Shown piece by piece: positions 59,323-64,000 of a stretch of DNA of 64,000 nucleotides. Source of the stretch: Labilithrix sp. (lineage in GTDB: Bacteria; Myxococcota_A; Polyangia; Polyangiales; Polyangiaceae); assembly GCA_019637155.1 (NCBI GenBank), contig JAHBWE010000006.1, positions 310,001 through 374,000 on the forward strand, in the 5' to 3' direction. Every line of letters starts with the position of its first letter. The stretch's first letter is position 1. The position numbers were made by a program, and so were the translations under genes. Below the pieces are notes generated by a model. The model worked only from the letters and a program-made list of their open reading frames with translations. It ran no database searches and was not told the origin of the DNA.

Positions 59323-59527
59323 ATGTCGGAAGCAGGGGGGGGCGGAGGAGCTCTTTCCCGTCGTCCGCGCCTCGGCGTCGATCGCGTCTCTCGATCTGCG
59401 GCTCGCGCCGTGGTTCGACTCCGTCCTCCCCAATCAAGATCGAGGGCTCGTCGCGTTCCTGGACGGGATCGACGTGAAGCCGGACGCCGCGTGGAAGGCG
59501 TACCTGTCGGGCGCCGCCACGGCGTGA
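59323..59527 (+). CDS. Small protein frame broken at a G8 tract
   Basis: From the ATG, six bases after a TAGGAT -10, the frame runs into an 8-base G tract (59335-59342). If the tract were seven bases, the product would be a natural-looking 67-aa protein: MSEAGGAEELFPVVRASASI ... LAPWFDSVLPNQDRGLVAFLDGIDVKPDAAWKAYLSG. With eight, the frame turns into an Arg-rich shadow sequence. The other in-frame ATG at 59315 reads the natural frame without a shift but overlaps the -10. Either a slippage-controlled gene, a decayed gene, or a miscounted homopolymer. No family recognised. Confidence 0.5.
59444..59475 (+). repeat. 32-base segment repeated at 61034-61065
   Basis: Thirty-two bases coding for GLVAFLDGIDV recur at 61034-61065 with one mismatch (LVAVLDGIDV) in the non-coding gap after the HEPN gene. 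The second copy has no start or natural flanks. It is likely a relic of a duplicated or recombined copy of the small gene. Confidence 0.6.
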
Positions 59528-59558
59528 GCGCGTCGCGGACGCGGGCGGTGTGCACGCG

Positions 59559-60224
59559 TCAGCGGCAGGTGCAGTCGTCGCGATCGGTCGAGCGCCAGCC
59601 GTTCTCGCAGTGCCAGCCGCACGCGACCTCCTTGGCGTCGTCCGTGCAGAAGCACAGCGCGGCGCCGGGCGTGACGTAGCCGTAGCGGTAGACCTTCGGC
59701 TCTTCGCCCACGCCGGCGGTCCCGCTGTTGCGGAGGCCGCTGCGGCACCCGTTGCGGCACTCGCAGAGGTGGACCTCCCGATCGTAGAGGTTCGGTTCGA
59801 AGAAGCAGCTGATGTTGTCCGCGACGCCGCTCCGGTGGAGGTACTCGACGATGCCCTTGCACGCCACGACCGTCCCGAGCGCCTTGGCCACGGCGCCGAC
59901 CGAGATGACCACCGGCGGCGCGCCCGCGGCGCCGAACGCGATCGCCGCGCCGGCGGAGAGACCGGCGAGGCACGAGGTGGCCTGCGCCGCGGGGACGACG
60001 AAGCCGGCGAACCCGTCCTCCTGCACGTTGTGCCAGAGGTTCTCGACGAAGAAGGACGTGTCGCACGCCGGGTTCTGCGGGTAGCTCCCGCACTGGGGGC
60101 CTACTTGGTTGCTGCTCGTCTCGCCGACCTCCTCCGCTGCCTCCTGCTCCGCGACGTGGCACGCCACGGTGGCGCAGGTGAAGGACCCGACGAACAGAGC
60201 GACGACGTAGTTGTGGAATCGCAT
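59559..60224 (-). CDS. Cys-rich predicted lipoprotein
   Basis: A 221-aa exported protein: signal peptide with lipobox TVAC. The N-terminal half contains a hydrophobic Gly/Ala-rich stretch (about 82-120) that could be membrane-associated or buried; the C-terminal half is Cys-rich (CFFEPN, CECRNGCRSG, CFCTDDAKEVACGWHCENGW, and a terminal CTCR). No family recognised. A perfect 14-bp palindrome directly abuts its start codon, so expression may be controlled by a DNA- or RNA-binding factor. Confidence 0.72.
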   Translation of the reverse strand: MRFHNYVVALFVGSFTCATVACHVAEQEAAEEVGETSSNQVGPQCGSYPQNPACDTSFFVENLWHNVQEDGFAGFVVPAAQATSCLAGLSAGAAIAFGAAGAPPVVISVGAVAKALGTVVACKGIVEYLHRSGVADNISCFFEPNLYDREVHLCECRNGCRSGLRNSGTAGVGEEPKVYRYGYVTPGAALCFCTDDAKEVACGWHCENGWRSTDRDDCTCR

Positions 60225-60238
60225 GATGTCCGGACATC
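60225..60238. promoter_or_regulatory. 14-bp palindrome abutting a start codon
   Basis: GATGTCCGGACATC is a perfect 14-bp palindrome lying immediately upstream of the ATG of the Cys-rich lipoprotein gene on the minus strand, where a ribosome binding site would be expected. A bound protein would block transcription or initiation. No binding protein can be named. Confidence 0.45.
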
Positions 60239-60392
60239 GAGCAGGCGTCGTGCCGGCTCGTTTTGTCCGTAATCGCCGAGAGAATCGAGCATTGGGGACA
60301 CCCGTGTGGATCCCCTGTCGACGCGAGACGACACCGCTCCGCGATCGGTGCGGTGAGACGTAGGCGCTTCGGCGCGCTAGGATCGGGTCTCA

Positions 60393-60737
60393 ATGGCTGC
60401 GCGCGCGAACCCGTCGTCGGTAGTCCTCGCGTCGCTCGAGCGCTTCCGCGGGCTCCTCGAGGACCGCTTTGGCGCGCGACTTCGCGAGGTCGTGCTCTTC
60501 GGCTCGCGCGCTCGCGGCGACGCGCATGAAGAAAGCGACGTGGATGTCCTCGTCGTGATCGACGCTCTCACGCCCGAAGAGCGGCGCGTCGTCGTCGATC
60601 TCTCCTACGACGTCGACTTTGCAGGTCCCTGGCTCGGAATCTCCCCGCTGGCTTATTCGACCCAGCAGGCCTGCGAGCTGCGCCAGCGCGAGCGCCGCCT
60701 GTTTCTCGACATCGACCGTGAAGGCGTCCGCGTATGA
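60393..60737 (+). CDS. MNT-type nucleotidyltransferase (antitoxin of MNT-HEPN pair)
   Basis: A 114-aa minimal nucleotidyltransferase. The active site is complete: GSRARGD (GSxxRGD) and DVDVLV with the metal-binding aspartates. Such proteins inactivate HEPN toxins by adding AMP to them. The gene directly downstream encodes the partner and overlaps by four bases (ATGA). TAGGAT ends nine bases before the ATG, so the module is probably leaderless. Confidence 0.88.
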   Translation: MAARANPSSVVLASLERFRGLLEDRFGARLREVVLFGSRARGDAHEESDVDVLVVIDALTPEERRVVVDLSYDVDFAGPWLGISPLAYSTQQACELRQRERRLFLDIDREGVRV

Positions 60738-61024
60738 CGCGTGACAACAAGAAGGCGAACATCGCCGCCGAGCTAAGGCGCGCCGATGCCGCGCTCACGT
60801 CGGCGCGGATTCTCCTGCAGCGAGACTTCGTCGCGACGGGAAAGCTCGACGCGGAGATGGGACGCGCCTTCTCTGCGTTGCAGAAATTCCGTCATGACGC
60901 GGACTACGTCGCCGAGTTCGTGTTCACGACGGAAGCTGTTACGGCCGACCTTGCATCGGCCGGACGTTTCGTTGGCGCGATTCGGAGCCTCCTCGTGCTC
61001 GACGGCTGGGTCGACGCTTCGTAG
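60734..61024 (+). CDS. HEPN-domain protein lacking the catalytic centre
   Basis: A 96-aa protein matching the two ends of a HepT-type HEPN toxin: N-terminal AAELRRADAALTSARILLQ and C-terminal FRHDADYVAEFVFTTEAVTADLASAGRFVGAIRSLL. The family is normally about 130 aa; the middle 35-40 residues, which hold the SRAYYAxFH (R-x4-6-H) ribonuclease motif, are missing without a frameshift. The toxin should be inactive while its antitoxin is intact. Overlaps the nucleotidyltransferase gene (ATGA). A shorter natural variant is the alternative. Confidence 0.72.
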   Translation: MTRDNKKANIAAELRRADAALTSARILLQRDFVATGKLDAEMGRAFSALQKFRHDADYVAEFVFTTEAVTADLASAGRFVGAIRSLLVLDGWVDAS

Positions 61025-61135
61025 CTGGTCGTTGGGCTCGTCGCGGTCCTGGACGGGATCGACGTTGGCGCTGGGATGGACGTCATTGGCGCTCGGGTGG
61101 ACGCGCTCGCGACGAGCGCGCCGCATCGTCTGGGC

Positions 61136-62044
61136 ATGTCATCGCTCGTGGCGCTGCGGCGCTCGCTCGTCGATCTTCGGGCGCCGGATCGGCGCGTTTA
61201 CTTCTTGGACCTCGCGATCACGTCGGCGGTGGCGTACGCGGCGCTCGGCGTCGCCGCGTCGTCGTCGGGCGTGGCGGCGTTCGTGGTGGGGGGCGGCGTC
61301 GCGGCGCTCGCGCTCAGTCGCGCGGCGCTGTTCGCGCACGAGCTCGCGCATCAGCGGGACGCGGTGCCGGGGCTGCGGCTCGCGTGGCACGTCGCGATCG
61401 GGGTGCCGTTCCTGTTTCCGTCGTTCATCTACGAGCACGTGCATCGCGAGCATCATCGGCTCGCGGTGTACCGGACCGCGCGCGATCCCGAGCACGCGCC
61501 CGACACACGGCCGCGATGGAAGCGGCTCGCCGTGAGCCAGTCCGCCGCGCTCGTGTTCCCCGGCTTGCTCCTCGCGCGATGGTCCGTGGTCGCGCCGCTC
61601 TCGTTCGTCGTGCCGGGCGGCAGGGCCTGGGTGCTGCGTCGCTTCTCGTCGCTCACGATGAACCCGCTCTACGTGCCGCCCACGCGTCGCGCGCCGCACG
61701 AGCTGTGGGCCGAGCTCGCGTGTATGGCCTGGTCATGGATCGCGCTCGCGACGATGCCGTGGCGCGCGCTCGTCGCGGCGTGGATCGCGCTCGGGATCGC
61801 GACCGCGATCAGCGACCTGCGCGGCGAGGTGCTGCATCGCTTCGGCGACGACGGCGAGCGCGGCACCCTCGAGCGGCAGGTGCGCGACTCCGTCGACCTC
61901 CACGCGCGCGGGCTCGTGCGGCTCTTCTTTCCGATGGGGATCGGGTACCACGCGCTCCACCACCTCGCGCCGTGGCTTCCGTACCACGCGCTCGGCGCGG
62001 CCCACCGCCGGACGCGCGGCCTCGCGCGGGCTGACACGGGCTGA
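61136..62044 (+). CDS. Fatty acid desaturase-like membrane protein
   Basis: A 302-aa membrane di-iron enzyme. The three histidine boxes are HELAHQRD (68-72), HREHH and HALHHL (near the C-terminus), with hydrophobic helices between them; this is the desaturase/hydroxylase family pattern. It should insert a double bond or hydroxyl into a lipid or carotenoid-like substrate; the exact one is unknown. An ATG 20 codons upstream is open too; the chosen one begins MSSLVALRRS. It stands alone. Confidence 0.88.
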   Translation: MSSLVALRRSLVDLRAPDRRVYFLDLAITSAVAYAALGVAASSSGVAAFVVGGGVAALALSRAALFAHELAHQRDAVPGLRLAWHVAIGVPFLFPSFIYEHVHREHHRLAVYRTARDPEHAPDTRPRWKRLAVSQSAALVFPGLLLARWSVVAPLSFVVPGGRAWVLRRFSSLTMNPLYVPPTRRAPHELWAELACMAWSWIALATMPWRALVAAWIALGIATAISDLRGEVLHRFGDDGERGTLERQVRDSVDLHARGLVRLFFPMGIGYHALHHLAPWLPYHALGAAHRRTRGLARADTG

Positions 62045-62086
62045 CTCGTGCGGGCGTTTCACGCCTCGGCGCCGTATCCCGAGGTG

Positions 62087-62557
62087 ATGCGCTTGTTCTT
62101 CTGCTCCGTCGTCCTCTCGCTGATGCTCTCGACCGGCTCCGCCCGCGCCGCCGATGACGAGGCGCCGCTGCGGATCAGCAAGGCCTTCCTCCTCGTCGCC
62201 GGCGGCATCACCGTGACGCCGCTCGCGATGGTCGCCCGTCTGAAGGCCTTCGAATCCAGCGCCGATCGCGTCACGGCGGGAGAAGTCTCGTGGGAGGCCG
62301 ACGGGCTCTGGCTCGTCCCGGGGTTCGGCGGCCTCTTCCACGGTCTCGGCGCGATGTTCGCCGCCACGCTCTACGGCGACGGCGAGGGCTTCCTGCTCGG
62401 TGGGGCGATCACGGCGCTCGGTGCCACCGAGGCGATGGGGCTCGCCGCGTCGATCCTCGGGCTCGCCGAAATGGGAAAGGACGAGCCACGACGGTCCGCC
62501 GTCGTCGTTCGTCCCTTCGTGTCGGCGCAGGGGGCCGGGGTCACCGGCACGTTCTGA
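62087..62557 (+). CDS. Small secreted or membrane protein
   Basis: A 156-aa protein with a signal sequence (LFFCSVVLSLMLSTGSARAAD) and two or three further hydrophobic segments rich in Gly and Ala (LLVAGGITVTPLAMVARL, GLWLVPGFGGLFHGLGAMFAATL, AITALGATEAMGLAASILGL). It could be a small outer- or inner-membrane protein. No family recognised. The start is placed at the ATG that begins the signal sequence, 13 codons inside the longest frame. Confidence 0.68.
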   Translation: MRLFFCSVVLSLMLSTGSARAADDEAPLRISKAFLLVAGGITVTPLAMVARLKAFESSADRVTAGEVSWEADGLWLVPGFGGLFHGLGAMFAATLYGDGEGFLLGGAITALGATEAMGLAASILGLAEMGKDEPRRSAVVVRPFVSAQGAGVTGTF

Positions 62558-62572
62558 GAGCCGCGCGCGCGA

Positions 62573-63748
62573 TCAGCGCACGCCGCCGCCGGGGAGCTCG
62601 GTGCCCGGCGGCGCGCTGATGGCGCAGCCGAAGACGATGTCGAGCTTGCCGCCGGTCACGTCGGCCTTCAGCGTCGCGCAGCTCGCGGCGCACATCACGA
62701 CCTCCTTCGGCGCGGCCGCGTCGTCGTAGTGCCAGCCGTTCGGGTTCGAGCAGTCGGCGCTGTACGGGAGCGTCTGCGACGAGCCGCCGGCCGGCGTGTA
62801 GTCGACGTTGACCGCGTTGACGTCGAGCGTCTGGCCCGACGGCGGCGCGGGGAGCGCGTAGCTGCAGCCGAGCTGCTCCGCCTTGATCTGACCCACCGCC
62901 GCGCGGAGGTCCGCGCTCACCTGCGCGGGGTCGCTCGTCGGGATCATGATCGCGTCGCCCGTGCCGCCGCCGTTCGCGATCGTGTCGAGCTTCGTCGCCT
63001 CGGGGCCGACGCCGATCACGTAGGTCGGGATGCTCGCGGCGACGGCGGCCGCCTCCGCCGCGACGTTCTCGGCGGTGGAGCTGCAGTCGTTGGGATCGCC
63101 GTCCGTCGCGAGGACGATCGCGACCTTCTCGCCGGCGGGGAGCGACGCCTTGATCTGCTGCGCGTACTGGATCGCGCCCTTGAGCGCCGGCTTCGTCGGC
63201 GTGCCGCCGCCCGGCGACGCGTCGTCGAGCGCGTCCGCGAAGGCGTCCGCCTCCGGGAGGCCGCGCATCGACACCGCCGGCGTCGCGTACGTCGCGGCGC
63301 TGCACTGGACCGCGTCGCCGCCGCCCTGACCGAAGAAGGCGATCGACGCGTGAACGTTCGCGTTCGCGGGATCGGCGAAGAACGCCTTGAGGCCGGAGAC
63401 GACCGGCTTCCAGCGCACCTTCTCGTTCTGCCCGTGCTTCGAGTTCCCCATGCTGCCCGAGCGATCGATCATGAAGACGAGATGGACCGGCGGCGCCTCC
63501 ACCGACGCGCTCGACGTCGCGCACGCGGAGCCCGGCGTCACGTTGCCGACGTCGCCCGCGCCGCCCGACGAGGACGCGGAGAGCGTCGGGACCGCGCCCG
63601 ACGACGCGCCGTCGTTCGTGCCGAAGCCCGTCCTCGTCGCGCTCTCGTCGCCGTCGTTCTGCCCGTCGCCTTCGGCGGCGCCGCTGCAGCCCACCGCTGC
63701 CAGGAGGAGAGAGAGACCAACGATGATTCCAACGCGCTTGTTCTTCAC
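62573..63748 (-). CDS. VWA domain lipoprotein
   Basis: A 391-aa exported lipoprotein (lipobox AVGC) with a disordered Ser/Gly/Asp region (about 25-75) and a von Willebrand factor A domain (about 85-285) that has a complete metal-ion-dependent adhesion site: MIDRSGSM (DxSxS), the Thr in GGGTPT and ATDGDPN. The C-terminal 100 residues contain more cysteines. Such proteins mediate adhesion or protein contacts. The start is GTG; TAGGTT ends seven bases before it. Confidence 0.9.
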   Translation of the reverse strand: MKNKRVGIIVGLSLLLAAVGCSGAAEGDGQNDGDESATRTGFGTNDGASSGAVPTLSASSSGGAGDVGNVTPGSACATSSASVEAPPVHLVFMIDRSGSMGNSKHGQNEKVRWKPVVSGLKAFFADPANANVHASIAFFGQGGGDAVQCSAATYATPAVSMRGLPEADAFADALDDASPGGGTPTKPALKGAIQYAQQIKASLPAGEKVAIVLATDGDPNDCSSTAENVAAEAAAVAASIPTYVIGVGPEATKLDTIANGGGTGDAIMIPTSDPAQVSADLRAAVGQIKAEQLGCSYALPAPPSGQTLDVNAVNVDYTPAGGSSQTLPYSADCSNPNGWHYDDAAAPKEVVMCAASCATLKADVTGGKLDIVFGCAISAPPGTELPGGGVR

Positions 63749-63831
63749 GCACCAGAACCTAAGCCCCGACCGCGTAGTGTCGTTCGCTCAGTCGGAGACG
63801 CTCGATCGGACGACGAGCTCGCCGCCGCAGT

Positions 63832-63844
63832 ACGGTAACCGTAG
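63832..63844. promoter_or_regulatory. 13-bp palindrome upstream of the right-edge lipoprotein gene
   Basis: TACGGTAACCGTA is a perfect inverted repeat around one central A, 46 bases before the ATG of the partial gene at the right edge and 83 bases before the divergent VWA gene start. It may be an operator for either gene. No binding protein can be assigned. Confidence 0.4.
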
Positions 63845-63890
63845 GAAATGACTAGGGTTGCGCGCAGCGTATGGCGTGTCAATCTTACAT

Positions 63891-64000
63891 ATGCCTACAC
63901 TTCGTCCCTGGTTGGCGATCGTGCTCGCGGCGATGGTTGGCGTCGGGTGCGCGGAGCCGCGCGGCGAAGACGCGAGCGTGGCGGAGGGCGAGCTCGGCGA
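63891..64000 (+). CDS. Lipoprotein, partial (runs off the window)
   Basis: The first 36 codons are visible: signal peptide MPTLRPWLAIVLAAMVGVGC with a lipobox, then AEPRGEDASVAEGELG. The gene continues beyond the right edge. Divergent from the VWA lipoprotein gene. No clear -10 or Shine-Dalgarno sequence is placed as in the other genes. Function cannot be assigned. Confidence 0.65.
   Translation, partial: MPTLRPWLAIVLAAMVGVGCAEPRGEDASVAEGELG

Noticed and set aside
59323..59679. Long plus-strand frame through the G8-tract gene
   Set aside because: Arg/Pro-rich shadow sequence that runs into a convergent lipoprotein gene; the natural protein lies in the frame restored by one fewer G.

Overview
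The window comes from a very GC-rich (roughly 70 percent) soil-type deltaproteobacterium, most likely a myxobacterium of the Polyangiales (Myxococcota). The signs are three Hanks-type Ser/Thr kinases, PilZ proteins of the myxobacterial paralogous type, a Myxococcales-type ECF sigma factor, a sigma-54 activator, and more than twenty predicted lipoproteins, many with Asp/Ala/Pro-rich linkers followed by Cys-rich or substrate-binding domains. It is chromosomal (two tRNA genes, lysC, tatD, tcdA). No intact insertion sequence, CRISPR array, rRNA gene or replication origin was seen.

Layout. 0.2-5.3 kb is a signalling block: a receiver-EAL c-di-GMP phosphodiesterase, two PilZ proteins, a FliA-like sigma factor and a sigma-54 activator in an operon with a zinc-motif protein. 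5.3-12.9 kb holds a triple DsbA-like/FKBP folding lipoprotein, a beta-barrel protein, an ArsB/NhaD-type transporter interrupted in frame by three hairpins, aspartate kinase, a VapBC pair and a FliO/SctR pair. tRNA-Ala(CGC) is at 13.0 kb and tRNA-Pro(UGG) at 18.5 kb. A perfect 17-bp copy of the tRNA-Pro 3' end at 20.04 kb bounds a decayed 1.5-kb island carrying a broken ParDE-type module, and an integrase remnant lies just beyond it. 20.5-28.2 kb mixes an SDR enzyme, surface lipoproteins and gene fragments. 28.3-30.3 kb is a MarR - protoglobin - thioredoxin-like operon with an operator inside its promoter, followed by tatD-tcdA. 32-36 kb is rich in secreted Cys-rich and repeat proteins. 36.5-43.2 kb has a divergent SDR/AraC pair, the AraC gene overlapping a membrane kinase gene, then an RND efflux adaptor and permease. 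43.2-57.9 kb has hydrolases, a kinase-receiver fusion, a DMT exporter with a possible leader peptide, kelch and PhoD proteins, and a divergent pair of ECF sigma factor and zinc-finger-kinase-beta-helix protein. 57.9-64 kb holds Cys-rich lipoproteins, a nucleotidyltransferase/HEPN pair whose HEPN partner looks internally deleted, a desaturase, and a VWA lipoprotein.

A recurring feature is a TAnnnT -10-like hexamer ending 6-10 nt before the start codon, often without a Shine-Dalgarno sequence, at about twenty genes on both strands. This suggests that many single genes here are transcribed as leaderless mRNAs, whereas operon-internal genes use ATGA/TTGA overlaps. All functions are inferred from protein motifs read by eye; no database search was run.
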